From assembly GCA_033220425.1 (NCBI GenBank), contig CM065647.1, positions 2,914,001 to 2,978,000 of the forward strand: a DNA stretch of 64,000 bases, written 5' to 3'. Source of the DNA: Lepraria neglecta (Eukaryota; Ascomycota; Lecanoromycetes; Lecanorales; Stereocaulaceae). A program made the position numbers and the translations under genes. The notes under the pieces are model-generated. The model was given only the letters and a program-made list of their open reading frames with translations, did no database searches and was not told the origin of the DNA. This document shows positions 34,336-46,226 of this stretch, piece by piece. The first letter of the stretch is position 1; every line of letters begins with the position of its first letter.

Positions 34336-34922
34336 TTCCACAAATTGTGTTTTCGTGAACACGTGAGGGAGGAAAATCGGTGGGAAGGCACGATTCGAAA
34401 AAGCGAAGAGAGGGGATACGCCTTACAGGCATATCAAGGACATCAGCGATCTGGGCAGTACCTTGAAGTTAATGGGGTTAAAAGGATGGCAGAGGTATTC
34501 TCGGAACATTAGGAGGAAATTGTACGATCGAAGATACGTTCGAAAGTCTTACACTTCTTTCAATCCTTTCAATCTTCCGGTTGCTTTGCTATGACAAACT
34601 TGCATTGCTTGGTTTGCAGCAGCAACACGCAGTCCTTTCTGAAGCTACTTGTGGTCTGCAATTTTTGGTAGTGCCAACGTGAAACAGGCTTTGGGACGAG
34701 GCTCTGCACAGTCAAGCTGCGGAGTCACAAGCTGCGGAGTCAAGACCAACGTTGTAGCGTATGTTCTTAAGCTAACAAGCAAGCTCATTAGCCAGCAAGC
34801 CACAGCCCCTAGGAGCCGCCGCTACAGAGCTAGGCTGAGGAACAAGATCCTGCAGAATCTTCAATATGCTTCAATGTCTATTTCGTCAACATCCTTTATG
34901 CCTTCTCTTCTCAAAATTGATA

Positions 34923-35770
34923 ATGAACTTTCAAAGCCCGGCTCAAAATAGCGGTCTCGAAGTCGCGCCTCAAGATGGGCTTCACCACCATGATACGAAC
35001 GCTCTGCGCTAAGCCTACTATTCACAGTACCTTGGACCTACTGAGAAACACCAGTCAACTCCCGTGCAGGAAACACATTTCCTTAAATTCACATTCCGCA
35101 ACACTACGTTTTATTTGAGCATGGCTTTTTTAGTAGCTTTGATTCTAGCCATTGTCGCTGCTACGGTTGGGAGGCTCTATGGCTGCCAAAAGACAATACA
35201 AGACGTATGTCATCGAATTAATACCAAGATGCCATTGAATGATGTCGTCAAGTTAAGTAAACATCTTGTAGTTGTCTGGCCTCATCTCCAGGTCCTGTCA
35301 ACCAAGATTCTTCGAACAACACTTCTGCCGCCAGCTCTTCTCTTCAGCCAGCAACCGCAACAGGTTCCACTTCCCACAGCTCATCAACCGCCGCCCAAAC
35401 CTCCTCGCGCCCCAGCTTCGCACCAACAAGCGACTGCTCCACGCTCTCCAGCCCCTCTTCAGCACTCGGGAGTCAATTCCCCCTCCACTGCAAGACCGAC
35501 TTCGGAGGCCACGACCTCATGAGCGTGTATGTTTACCATTTTGAGTACTGCATGCACGCGTGCGTAAGCTACGATATCAACTCGGCGACACATTCGAATT
35601 CGTCGTGTGCCGGTGTTGCTTTTGGGTATACGGCTCCGTACGGAGATGAAACGTTTTGGGATGGGAATTGTTTTATGAAAGCTACGTCGGGGATTGCGGG
35701 GAATGTTAATGATGTCTCCGATGCTGCTTGTTGGTTGGGAGTTGAGAGGGTGGAGGGGTTTGGGATCTGA
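34923..35770 (+). pseudogene. Cysteine-rich PAN/Apple-like type II membrane protein, tandem copy 3
   Basis: The frame from ATG 34923 reads MNFQSPAQNSGLEVAPQDGL, then meets TAA at 35010-35012 before AYYSQYLGPTEKHQS. The short LEV-containing N-terminus followed by a single helix (YLSMAFLVALILAIVAATVG, about 35113-35172) is a widespread architecture in moulds. After an intron near 35207-35307 comes a Ser/Thr-rich stalk, then a seven-cysteine domain: SDCSTLSS, FPLHCKTDFGGHD, YHFEYCMHACVSYD, CAGVAFGY, GNCFMKAT and AACWLGV. The stop is at 35770. The TAA fits CAA>TAA in a CpA context. Without it the gene is complete; with it, the first usable ATG lies within the helix. The exact intron ends are unsure. 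Confidence 0.6.
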
Positions 35771-36063
35771 TCCGGGTGGAAAGAGGCTTTCTCAAAGACG
35801 GAACAGGGGCGGGATGCGGATGCTGGAGCCACGCCTGCCTACCAACTCGAGGATGATAACCATTGCACAAGACCGCAAACAAAGTGCATATAGCATACGG
35901 AGTGCGATCTACTAACGCTGTGTTACTAAAGGCCAAAGGAATTGAAAGTAGTGCATTGTGTTGATATCCTGATCACTGTCTCCAACAGCCGACGACGCGA
36001 AACTCTGCGCGGAAATTTCCCCATTGATCCCTGCTCGACTCCCGGAATCCAAGCACGATACAC

Positions 36064-36676
36064 CTAGCGACGCTTGTGGACCATTACCCAATCCTCGTCA
36101 TCACTGACATCGTACTCATAACACTCCTCCAGACTCAATGCTCGAACCGAATCCACTTTCGGCGGTATCGACGGTACAAATCCCTTCTCGCTACCCTCCG
36201 ACTCCACCGTCTCGATTACTCCAGCATTCGATCAAGCATCAAGTGTAGTCCAAAGGGTAGCCTTCCTCACATATTCCATTCTCTCAGGATCCCACTATCT
36301 AGTATCAGCACCCCTTCCAGACCGCCATACTCGGGCAACTTACCTCAAAAGCAGTGACACAAACATTGCCATCTTCATCACGGCAGTCAAGTTCAAGCTT
36401 GACATGGTTCTTCTTGGAGTAAAGTTTGCTCTGAACTTGGGTTAGTATCCCCAATCATTGCACGTTGGATATTCGACTCACCAAGACTTTGTAGAGAGTT
36501 CCTCTAACAGACTCGATCTCGTGGTTCGTCAACTCAAACAGGATGTCCGAAGTCTCCTCATCACCCTCGATGTCCAATCGTTCTACAAGGTCGAAGAACT
36601 GCGCCATCGTTTTCAGGATGCATTTTTCTTTTGAAAGAGGCTTGATTGGCCGCTGAGGTATGGAGAGCTGGTGCAT
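36064..36676 (-). CDS. Hypothetical acidic protein with an internal TGA
   Basis: The ATG at 36676 gives MHQLSIPQRPIKPLSKEKCI; a second ATG (MAQFFDLVERLDIEGDEETS) may be the true start. Intron 1 (GTGAGTCG...GTTCAG) joins LYKVL to SKLYSKKNHVKLELDCRDED. Intron 2 (GTAAGTTG...TAGATAG) joins VTAFE to WDPERMEYVRKATLWTTLDA. A TGA at 36232-36234 then ends the frame. The same frame continues for another 55 codons with convincing text (KGFVPSIPPKVDSVRALSLE, then YEYDVSDDEDWVMVHKRR) to a TAG at 36064. The TGA may be a CGA>TGA mutation, or the tail may be real only in relatives. No family recognised. Confidence 0.5.
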
Positions 36677-37430
36677 GGTTCTTGTAGATATATTTGCGGT
36701 TTAAGTCTTGAATGAGTAGAATGTGGAGTAGGCTGTTCGACGGTTTTAAATTGCGTAGTCTGGAGTTGAGAGAAATCAGATGGGAGGACTTTGATGTCTA
36801 ATTGCGACGAAGCACGAGCAAAGAGGTCATGGACCAGACTTTGTGAGTCAGAACGATTATCAGAGTTTCAAATTTTCGCCTTGGCACTTGTTTTCACATG
36901 CATGCGCCGCTAGCAGCATACTCAACATTTCGAGAATGCTAAGTCAAATGAGTCTCTTCCCTTTGTTTGAGACATAAGCATTCTTGGTGTGACACGAAGA
37001 GTGGTAGCATAGTTTTATCAAACGAGCAAATTGCCGTGATGAAACTCACGGGTGGAAATTCAAGGGCATTTCAGATACATTTGAGCTGCAAGTACATTGC
37101 GTTCAGTAGCAGAGCAGTTGGAGATTACTACCTTAGTATCATCGACATAGACGTACTGAAATGGGAGACTTCTGGCGCAATTCCCGTTAGTGCAGAGGTA
37201 GGTATGCTATGGCGACTAGATAGCAAATGTCTCTATTAGATAGTACTTGTTGTTGGAAGCTAGATGCCATCTTTCGATTGTTTAATCTTTGTTTTGAGAA
37301 ATTTTCACCTTCCCCTTGTAAATCTCACCTCTTCGCTAGCTTTCTCATGCACTTGGTATGCTGAAGCTCAAAGCCTACTTGCCCGTTCCTGCAAGCTGGT
37401 CAGCCGGATCCCAGCTTTAAATTTTGATCT
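36677..37430. other. Intergenic, nothing recognised
   Basis: Promoter-side sequence of the acidic hypothetical gene, then short ORFs (for example 36967-37239 +) without family resemblance. Confidence 0.35.
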
Positions 37431-37439
37431 GGCTGAATG

Positions 37440-38037
37440 GTACATACCCGCTCAGATTTCACCCATAGGATGGCGACAACAATGACTTCGTTACCGACAC
37501 CGCACTGGGTCACGTCAGTACCTTCCGGGAATTTGAACGCTTGTTATGAGTGGCATACCTGACAGCACTTGAACCAGGCACTAAGTGCCAGCTGGCCGCC
37601 GAACATCGTATTTTCATGTCCGCCATACTGCAGGAACACAGGGCCACATGCAGCATACAACTCTGTCTAGGGACAATATCATTTCTGATGAGCGTCAGAT
37701 AGCAAGGAAGGACATACGAGAGTTGGTTCCACAAAGAACCGCCCAGCGCCACCTTCGTAGTTGAGCCCGGGGCCTCTCATACGAAATACCGGGCAGCAGT
37801 ATCTCGCGATATCTTGCGGCCTAATGACCGAGGGACGGTGCACTACTTTGAGAGACGCCGTCATGAGAACCATGATGCGCATTGTCCGGTTCACCCAAGC
37901 CTCGTAACGAGACTGACGTTCCATGTTGCCTATGGCGATCGAGCTGCTTATGAGTCTCTCGTGAATTGTATGGAAGTTATCTAGCAAGGTGGATGTTTGG
38001 CGTGAGACAGGGTTTCCAAGATTCCAACCATTTGCCA
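37440..38037 (-). CDS. Hypothetical protein, duplicated locally
   Basis: The ATG at 38037 gives MANGWNLGNPVSRQTSTLLD; helical text follows (FHTIHERLISSSIAIGNMER and WVNRTMRIMVLMTASLKVVH). An intron with a GTATGTCC donor near 37717 and a GTCCCTAG acceptor joins RFFVEPTL to TELYAACGPVFLQYGGHENT, continuing FGGQLALSAWFKCCQ. A further intron begins at GTATGCCAC near 37560; the last exon (to about 37440) is uncertain. No known domain is recognised. Downstream on the same strand, 38440-38700 carries clearly related but degraded text, so the gene has been locally duplicated. Confidence 0.45.
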
Positions 38038-38439
38038 TGATTTGCGAGTGTAGAGCAAATGAATTTTTTTTGATTAGGAGACGCAAGAAGATCACGTGAA
38101 GCAAATTGGAAGAGGAGGAGTGGATGACGGACGACTGAGAATTTTGGGGCTGCTATTCTTAGCCTGGAGGTTTCACAAGGACACTATCTCCTCCGATACT
38201 GGCACTTGGCAGTCCGACTCTCGCAACTCGAAATTCGCAAGCGGCAAGATGCAGCTAATCTTGAGCACGCAAAAAGCAGTTCACTGCTCTAATACTATAA
38301 GTAACAGCACAAGACAGCAATATCCTCGTAGAGCTTTTTCACCCTGCCGATTACTAGTTGTCTTTCCAACATCCTTTATATTTCGTTGGTTCAAAGCCTG
38401 CTCATCCTCTATATAATAGCTGTCAGCTGGATCTGGTGC

Positions 38440-38960
38440 TTCAAAGTTAGGGAAGTACGGTGAACACCGGCTCCGACTTCAGCCACAGAATGGCTGCGAC
38501 ACGAGTCTCGTTACTGATGCGCTAGTCTGAGTCAGTGTCGCTCATCAACACCATTAAGGGGACGTCATACCTGGAAGAATTTGAACCAGATGCTATATCT
38601 GAATTTCCACGGACACCGAGTGATTTCATGGGCCCCATACTCCATGAGTACTGGGCCATTATTAACATAGATATGCACATAAGCGAGATGTCAGTCTCTA
38701 CTATTTCGCAGTATTATAGGTAACAAAACATTGCTTCATGAGTATAGAAGCGCTGTCGAGTCTCGTCGCCGTTGATACAAATTACAGCGATACTGGGCAA
38801 TATCCCAGGATTTGATGATCGAAGGTTTGCCCAGGCGCCTAACACGTCTGATTGTTGCGTAGATTTGGCTGACTGTATCATCGGCCCAAGGTTTGTAGGA
38901 TGGCGGTGGCTCCATATTGGTTACGGTAATTGCATTGTTCTCTCTTCAATTTCTGCTAAT
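38440..38960 (-). pseudogene. Degraded duplicate of the 37.4-38.0 kb gene
   Basis: Nucleotides at 38568-38665 align base by base with 37557-37655, sharing runs such as TTGAACCAG, TTTCATG and CCATACT. Just before them, CAGAATGGCTGCGAC at 38483 matches TAGGATGGCGACAAC near 37466. Reading frames are interrupted throughout. The degree of divergence suggests an old tandem duplication followed by decay of this copy. The outer boundaries are approximate. Confidence 0.5.
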
Positions 38961-39537
38961 GTGACTTCGTGGACAGTTCTTGTTGACTTAATGTGTCCAC
39001 GTGTTCAACAATATGCGTGCAAACACGCAGAAACGAAGATTAATTAGAGGGCCGATAATTTAAGGGTTACCACAAAGAGAGGCTGGAAAGTAGGAATTGC
39101 AACATGCGAAACAGTGAATGAACAGGAAATTTGCCAGAATACTGTGGCGTTAAAGCATTAACAATCCCATAACTGAACAATTTTGTTGCAATCTGATTGC
39201 CTGATTGCTCTTTATGCGATTCCATTGTCCTTCTCCGCTAGTCACAGGCAGAAGTGTTAGCAAACAGACAGAGATGTCTATTAGTACTCCATAGATTCCT
39301 ATCTCTTAGCTAGTCAGTCAATTGAGTGTTTTCTGCCATTGCAACAAATTTTAAGATGTAACACCTCAATTTAGAATTAAACACAGTGTGCCCTAACTGT
39401 CATACAATAGTCTTCATCTTAACTACCAAAACCCAACTTTACTCCATCATAACCATCGAACCTTCAACCTCATAAGCTATACACACTCAACAGAATCAAT
39501 TTGCTGAACAGATCCTTGCACGATACAGACAGCGATC
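38961..39537. other. Intergenic AT-rich DNA
   Basis: AT-rich, stops in all frames, no recognisable gene. Confidence 0.4.
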
Positions 39538-39733
39538 ATGTCTTCCAAGATTCTTCCAAAGGAAGAATCTATTCAGCGAACGATGACTGCGCTCTCCAAG
39601 ATGATCAGCGAAGCCGAGATTACCAAAGAACGAGGAAGCGGACGAAACATGCGCCGAACTCACGGACGAGCGCAAGCACTATCGAGTCTATAAGGCTCTT
39701 AGGGAGAACCTCCCCTATGAACTGGTAAAGTAA
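39538..39733 (+). pseudogene. Small helical ORF, probably frameshifted
   Basis: The ATG at 39538 reads MSSKILPKEESIQRTMTALS, then KMISEAEITKE. From about 39630 the convincing text shifts one frame and reads EEADETCAELTDERKHYRVY, then KALRENLPYELVK and TAA at 39731-39733. Joined, this would be a helical protein of about 65 residues. It may be a one-base frameshift in a small gene, or chance. No family recognised. Confidence 0.35.
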
Positions 39734-41589
39734 AATGGGCATCTTGAGTACAAGAGGAGCATTTGGGGCTAACTGAGTCTTTACCGGAGGGCCAAACTCC
39801 TAGAAGAATCGATGGAGCTTCAAACAGTAGGGTTGTGGCTTCGTTAGGGACGATGAGGGAAAGGAGTGAGTGAGGAGAGGATATGTGGAAGTGGGAAAGA
39901 GCCAGGCGAGGTATGACTCAGCGTATTATACTTTTAACTTTTTCCATGTGAAAGTATATTATCTTGACATTCTACAGAAATCATAGACACTCAAATGCAA
40001 TCTGATAATTCACGACTTTGAAAAACAATCAATGCGAATGAGAGTTTCAGAGGTCATATGTCGCATTCTGGCAAAGCGTGGTTTAGCTTCAACATATCAT
40101 GGTTTCCATGTTTTAGGCACAACAATCCAGGACATACAGCAACTTGATTTCAGCATTGATTAGAGAGGCGCTCAACTCGCCCTCTGTAGAGCATATTTTC
40201 CTTTTTTCCAGCAGTACGTCTTGTTTGAGTCATGGAGGCTTGGAGCCATCGCGCCTTTCCTTTTGAGAATGGGAATTTTCCCAAGCAAAGCTCTATCGCT
40301 TTTCGATAGCCTTGCTAGTAACTTGTTGCCCGATCATTAGCGTCAGATGATATGACAAAGATAAAAGTGATGTTGGCTCAAGTACCTAGGTAATTCGTGT
40401 CTACGCACCTCGATATCGAAGAAAAGCAAAAATTAGGACAAATCTTGCAGCCATTCCGGCCCGTTCTCACCCCCACGGTATAGATCCAGGAACAGAACCC
40501 TTACTGCCACTTTTAGACACCTTGTGGTAACCCGCAGGATCCTTCAATCCTCCAATTCCTTCCGGAAGAATAGAAACACGGGATCTTGAAACGGGAAAAA
40601 TTCTCCGAAGTGTGGCAGGAAGCCGAGGGCCCAGCCACTTGCCTTAGTAGACGAGGCTGAGATTCAAGATACTGATTCGAGATCCACTGACTGTACGTGA
40701 TCCCTCGGTATGACAAATGACAAAGAAATGTTAGTAAGGACGGCATAGAATGTCAGCTCAATCCTCGCGGAGGTTTCACAGGAATGGGCACACGTGAAAA
40801 AGGAAAGTAGAGGTCCTCAGCACGGTCTGGCCATCTCAAGCCATCTAACACCAGCCGTACAGCGCCGGTGTTCAGCTGAGGCGGGAAGAGGATCCTCGGC
40901 TTGGGCGGCCTCCCTGCAGGTCGGATCGTGCCATCACATCTCACTCCACCATCCTTCCCGTTGGAAGAAAAAAAAGAACTTTTTTCTACTGCTGAAGCAT
41001 ATGGTGATAGATTTAGATTTGAGCGTGGTCTACATACTTTCTCACGAGAAACAGACTTTTCCATCCATCCTTCATCCTTCGCGGGGAAGCCAAACCCGGC
41101 GAATAGACTACTGCACCCCACAGCCCCCTCAAGCTCCTTATTGGTGAATAAAATCTCCGATGTCACAAGCATGGTGCATCATGCCGGGTGGCACCTCCAG
41201 GCGGGACGACAACGAAGGATCTTCCAGGAATGGCGCCATGACCTCTAGTCCCGGTAGGGATCCCCTGTAGGGTTGCATGCCAAGCTTTACGCGATAGGCA
41301 CGCCTAAGCTACACGCGCAATCCGTCTCACAGCCGCAATACCCTGCAAGGTTCATGCATGCGGAATGCAAAAGAGTGGTAAGGGATGCATGCAGGTTCGT
41401 GCACTCGAGTACCGAGCTAGGAAATCATCTCGTTGAGAATTGCTATGTTGGGAATAGTGTAAGGTACAAGACGAACTAGATGAGGTAAAGAAGTGGCTGG
41501 TTGCAGCTATGATACCATCGTACATACATTCACCCCTGGTAATTGGAATATCGACAATTGGCGAGGGATATTCTAACAGAGAATGAATC
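39734..41589. other. Long stretch without a supported gene
   Basis: The best ORF is 40753-41172 (-), 139 codons, which contains SSLFAGFGFPAKDEGWMEKS but matches no family I know and overlaps plus-strand ORFs of similar length. The rest is non-coding. Confidence 0.35.
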
Positions 41590-42909
41590 TCAATCCCCGA
41601 TACCACTGCGGCCACCATCAATCCACCTTGTACCCTCCTTCTCACTATCAGTACTTTTCCTAAAGATCTCCTTCTCGCTCTCGCTCGGGCTGTGTTGCCG
41701 ACCTTCCGGATCAGGACGCGAGATGCGCGTTGCGCGTCCTGCCATCATGGTGGTGCCCATGAGGGATTTTACCTTTGGTGGCACGTTGTCGTGGCCGACT
41801 GTGACGGCTGTTGTGGTTGATGAGTTGGTTGAAACGTCTTTTGATTTTGGTTCTGTGACGACTTCGATTTTGTGCGTTTTGTATATCTGATCTGGATGCG
41901 TGACGCTCATCCCGTTGCCTGAGAATGAGCCATTTCTTAGTCCTCTCGCCGTAGTCCAGTTGCCTACTTTGCGTTCTGGTGCTGGGGCTTCGTTGTCGAC
42001 TTTGGAGCCGTAGACACGGTTAGGTAGTTCGTGGCCGTTACCGTGTTCGCCGCCACGCCAGTGGTTTTCTTCTGTGAAGCCGGCTTTGGTCAGGCCCATT
42101 AGTTGATTGAGGACGGCAAATTCGAGTTTGAGTTTTATGCTGTAGATCATTGGTTTGATGGCTGCTTCGCCGACGTATTGATTTGAGAATTCGAGACCGA
42201 TAAGCACGATGTCCATGCCTATACAGATTCCATTGATGGCGACGAGCTGTAGCATTACTTTTCTTGTCATGCTGTGGTAAATTGAGCCCAGCAGGCGGAC
42301 TGTCGACAGGATGTAGATGGTTGATATGACAAATTCTTGGAGACAGAATCCGATGAGTTGGATCCGTTCCATGACGTTGAATTTGGGCGTCCAAAAATCC
42401 GCATTTGCAGAGTTGCTGCCATATGTGAAGACGATTGTTGGAGTGTGTAAGCAAATTGCATCGGCGATGATCATCCAGAGCAGATAGCGGAGAGTGTTTT
42501 GGTTACGGACGACGAGATGTAGCCGTGAATATAGTACGAAAGCTTGCCCTGTGACCATGGTGACCCATCCTATGATTGAAGTGTTGAGCGGATGTCGTTA
42601 TTCAGATGTGGATGTTTGATATGACTTACCCACCACTACGAACGGGAGTTCGACTAGCCATGATGTACCGACAAGAAATTTGAGGATGAACCCGAGAGCG
42701 TGAAGCGTGCAACCCCATGAGCTGATGAGGAGGGCCCAGAAGTATAAGCCTTTGCGTCTTCGAAACGTGTAGAAAATGACCAGATCGAGTTCAATTGTAT
42801 ACGCCCACGCAATAGCTGTTCCTGCAGCGATTATGCAGTACTCCACAGGATCGTAAGGGAGGGCGCCTGTCACGCCCGTGGTGGTGCGCTCAAATAAGTT
42901 TCCCAGCAT
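41590..42909 (-). CDS. Fungal seven-helix membrane protein, DUF7703-like
   Basis: The ATG at 42909 gives MLGNLFERTTTGVTGALPYD. The first helices contain YTIELDLVIFYTFRRRKGLY and FWALLISSWGCTLHALGFIL. A 68-base intron (GTAAGTCATATC...AATCATAG) joins LPFVVVG to WVTMVTGQAFVLYSRLHLVV, the most conserved block of this fungal family. Further helices: LLWMIIADAICLHTPTIVFT, LQEFVISTIYILSTVRLLGS and MLQLVAINGICIGMDIVLIG. A long hydrophilic C-terminal tail of about 150 residues (Ser/Thr/Lys-rich) is probably cytosolic and contains many potential phosphorylation sites. About 417 residues. Function unknown; the topology (seven helices plus cytosolic tail) resembles receptor-like proteins, but no ligand or G-protein coupling is established. 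Confidence 0.8.
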
Positions 42910-44831
42910 CTTTCGGAGAAATGAGTAAGAGTTCAAATTAATGCAGACAGGAAATTTCTCGAAGGTTTCGAAGATAGAACCATGCGCGACATGCAAGATC
43001 TATAAAGAAAAGACTATGGTAGGATAAATACTTAGCTCATTACTTTGTCTGGCCGAAGGAGGGAGCGACAGGAGCGTAGCTGAAGGTGGCGGAATAAGAC
43101 CCATGCAAGATGAGGGAGCCAGAAGATCTTAGGTGATAAACCAATCAACTAAGCAAGCCATTGTGCGAAAGCTGCCAGGGCACGAAGATGGCTTGTGCTT
43201 TGCATCCAATGGATTGGCGGAGGGCCTCGGACACATACACGCACAGGCCCGGGGAATGCGCTGAGAAGCCATTGGACCCAGGAATCCCGTGTCAATATTA
43301 TGAGACGTAAATGCATCAAGACTGAGAGAGCCTCGAGAGGGTTATGTGGTGAGAGTGTTCTAGGCGTTATCAGCCGTTGAAAACGCGTTTGGTTTCGAGG
43401 AGGCGGCGTTATCGTAAGCTATTGCAACCTTCAGCTACGGCCTGCCACCCCTCCAACAGGATTACGGGCGGCTGGATCTGGTGGGTCCGAGGAACGATGC
43501 CCGATAAGGATTGCTATCCCAGCAAGACCGGTAAGACAGTCAACAGTAGGATCAGGAACGGTTAAGACACGAAGAAGGGTGGGAACCCCTATGCCGCAGG
43601 TTTTGTTAGACCAGCGACCTTCTAGCTTACCACAGAATCCAGCGTTAAAGATGGACAGTGGATAGATTGATACGCGCTTCTAACGCAATGGATACTGGCA
43701 TGCTGGCTCGGCGCGCTAGCATATATTGTTTGCTGCAAGATCTGGTGATTAGTTGTGACGACTAGATTTCTGTGATTTGCGCGGATATGAACTCAATATA
43801 AATAGCGGCTTGTCAGATCCAATGGCGTGCCTGTAGGAGCTCTAGTTGCATTAGTTGCCGCCTTTTAGTGAGGAAGTGACGAAGAATTCTAGGTCGTCTT
43901 GGCAAGAGACATTGACCTTCATGGGGCTTTGACGCGCGCTTTGACTGCTGCTGATAATGCAGGGTGATGCCAGTTGTGGCCATTGCGAATTACACATTCT
44001 CCGCTTGCTCTCCACAAAAGTCGTAGGCGTCTTGGTGATATCTATGCTTCTTTGCGAGAATGTGATGTGCAGTGCTATGCTTTAGTGATCAACTAGAAAG
44101 CGTAATGTATGATTCATCGCTATTTTTGGCCTTGGTTTTCAGGTCAGCTTGCTCATTTGTGGAAGCCTGGAATTATAAATTGAATCTCATAATACCCAAA
44201 AGAGCCCAGAACAGTTTTACAATCGAGAATGAGGCGAAGTAGACATGGGGTATTCATCGAGCGGCGGCCTCCATACTAACTGGGCGGTTCTTCCAAGTTA
44301 CAACCCCAGAAACCCGGAATGTAGCGCCCAAAGCGAGATAGGCGCTTGGTCTGAGCTTCAAGCCATTCCGGAGAGTTTCACGGAAAAGCTCCTAAGGAAC
44401 GACCACTGCAAGCGATGTCACTTGGCCAGAGCTAGCGGCAATACATTTGCGACAGCCAATATTCGCAACCAATCTTTCCGTGGTAACCCGCCCGTTAGCG
44501 CTTGCCTTCTGCCTGGATGAGGATTGAAACTCCTCAAAAGGGACTCTCATTTGATTAGTCGACCTGGTCAGAGCTTCTAGAAGGAGCGGGGAATCCGGGA
44601 TACCCTCAAGGCATGAGCCATACAGCCCGCTTTCAGCCCTCAAGCCGTGTCTGTAAGACAGAACATAATGCATTTCGGGACGCTTGCGCAATAGTGCGCG
44701 CCTTAGAACCATATATGAAGACTGCAGCATCGTTGTCGAGGTATAAATGTTGATAAAAGAATTGCTCGCGAAGGATTCCAGCTGTTCAATACAACTGAAA
44801 CACCCCACGATAACCCTTCGAATCTCCCACT
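42910..44831. other. Long intergenic stretch
   Basis: Presumed promoter of the DUF7703-like gene at its left side. ORFs at 44245-44520 (+) and 44392-44808 (-) overlap and neither resembles a known family. No RNA gene seen. Confidence 0.35.
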
Positions 44832-45648
44832 ATGCTCGCCACAGACCCCAAATTCATAGCGTGGGAGCAACAGGCCCGCCCAGAACTCTTGCGTTCGATC
44901 CAGGAACGAGACAGTTACCCCCCGACTGATTGGGAAGATGACCTACAACTTATGGAAGACAGCAGTCTTGACCAGGCTGCAATATTGTGGGGGGACATGC
45001 TAGCCATTCGTGAGGCTATGGTACGCATATGCTTTCATCACTCTGACTCTATAATCTTGTGTCCAATCTTGCACAATCCTCAGCCTATGCTAGCAAAGAG
45101 TCTAACCCGTTCCCCAGCTGGTCATATATGAGAAATTCGCCGCACATCTACAATTGGTAGCATCACGGCGACATTGCAAAGACGGCACAGTCAGAATCAT
45201 ATTCTACACAGTACGAACTTCCACAGAATTCCCATGATAGATCAGAGATTGAGCACTGAAACAGGCAAGATCCCTAGGCTTCAGCATCAAATACATTCTA
45301 TGGGTCATTCCCGTCAAGGCATGTCGCTGGGAATTGTGACTAGGTGATTGGTAGATACTAACCGTGGCCTTAGAAGCCACCAAAGGAGCCGCAAATGCTC
45401 TTTGCTCAGACCAATAAGATTTTCCTGCTGCACTCGGAACGATACAAACCCTCCCCGAATGCGATGACGCCTTCGACGAAGAAGGATGGGTTCGCATGGC
45501 TGAAGCGTAAGTGGACGAAGAAATCCTCGCTTATATAGACTATGGTACAACATGGCGTAGGATAGGAGTTCATGAAGGGTCATATAAGACGATGGAGCGA
45601 GCCAAGGCGTTCAGTGTTGTCAAAGACCATTACACTAGCAAGAAGTAA
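44832..45648 (+). CDS. Hypothetical multi-exon gene, integrity doubtful
   Basis: Exon 1 (44832-45020) reads MLATDPKFIAWEQQARPELL to MLAIREAM; a 97-base intron ends CCCCAG and exon 2 continues LVIYEKFAAHLQLVASRRHC, then KDGTVRIIFYT. A second intron (GTACGAAC...GAAACAG) leads to ARSLGFSIKYILWVIPVK. A third acceptor (branch ACTAAC, then CCTTAG near 45371) leads to EATKGAANALCSDQ, where TAA interrupts the frame before DFPAALGTIQTLPECDDAFD and EEGWVRMAEA. A TAA that is also part of a GTAAGT donor follows, and the frame ends in KAFSVVKDHYTSKK at 45648. The stop after SDQ fits CAA>TAA, so the gene may be recently broken, or my splicing may be wrong. No family recognised. Confidence 0.4.
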
Positions 45649-46226
45649 AGAGATTCCCGGATAGCTTTATGAATATGTATGTCCTACGTCCCGTTGTCTC
45701 ACTGGAACTGAAATCTACGATTCATGACTCTTTCTATTTTCGAAGGTCTCAGTCTAGCCATAAGAACCAATTTAAAGGGGAATGGTCCTTTGTGTTATGA
45801 GATTCGTCGCTCAAAGCCCAAGGCTTCAGCATTTGTTTTGCTTCGCGATTGCTTGGTATTGTGTCCTATTCGGCACAACCTTTCCGAGACTTGATGCTCA
45901 TCCTGCTCAACACAATCATCGCAAATTGTGCTACCAGCAATAACAAGGCTGAAATGGCAATATTTACCAACACCAGTCTCGAGTGTGAACCTATGGATAA
46001 ACACAATGGCTCTAAGGTGAGGCTTTTCCGAGATACCTCCTCGCTCATCATCGACGGCCACCTATCCATCCATCCTCCATCCCTTCGCTCGGCAAAATTC
46101 CCCTCAAACCCACGTCACCTTTCCAAATGGTCCAGCTACCGCCACTCCTTCCCTGGTTCTAGAGAAGAATGCAAGAGCTAATACGCTGGGTAGAATGGAC
46201 TTTGATAGCCGTCGGACCACATCGAC
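45649..46226. other. Gap between a hypothetical gene and the rhodopsin-like relic
   Basis: A minus frame at 45866-46069 contains one hydrophobic run (LVLVNIAISALLLLVAQFAM), which could be a membrane helix, but it has no supporting context. Confidence 0.3.

Noticed and set aside
40753-41172. 139-codon minus ORF
   Set aside because: Overlapped by two plus-strand ORFs of over 110 codons; no family or splice pattern supports any of them.
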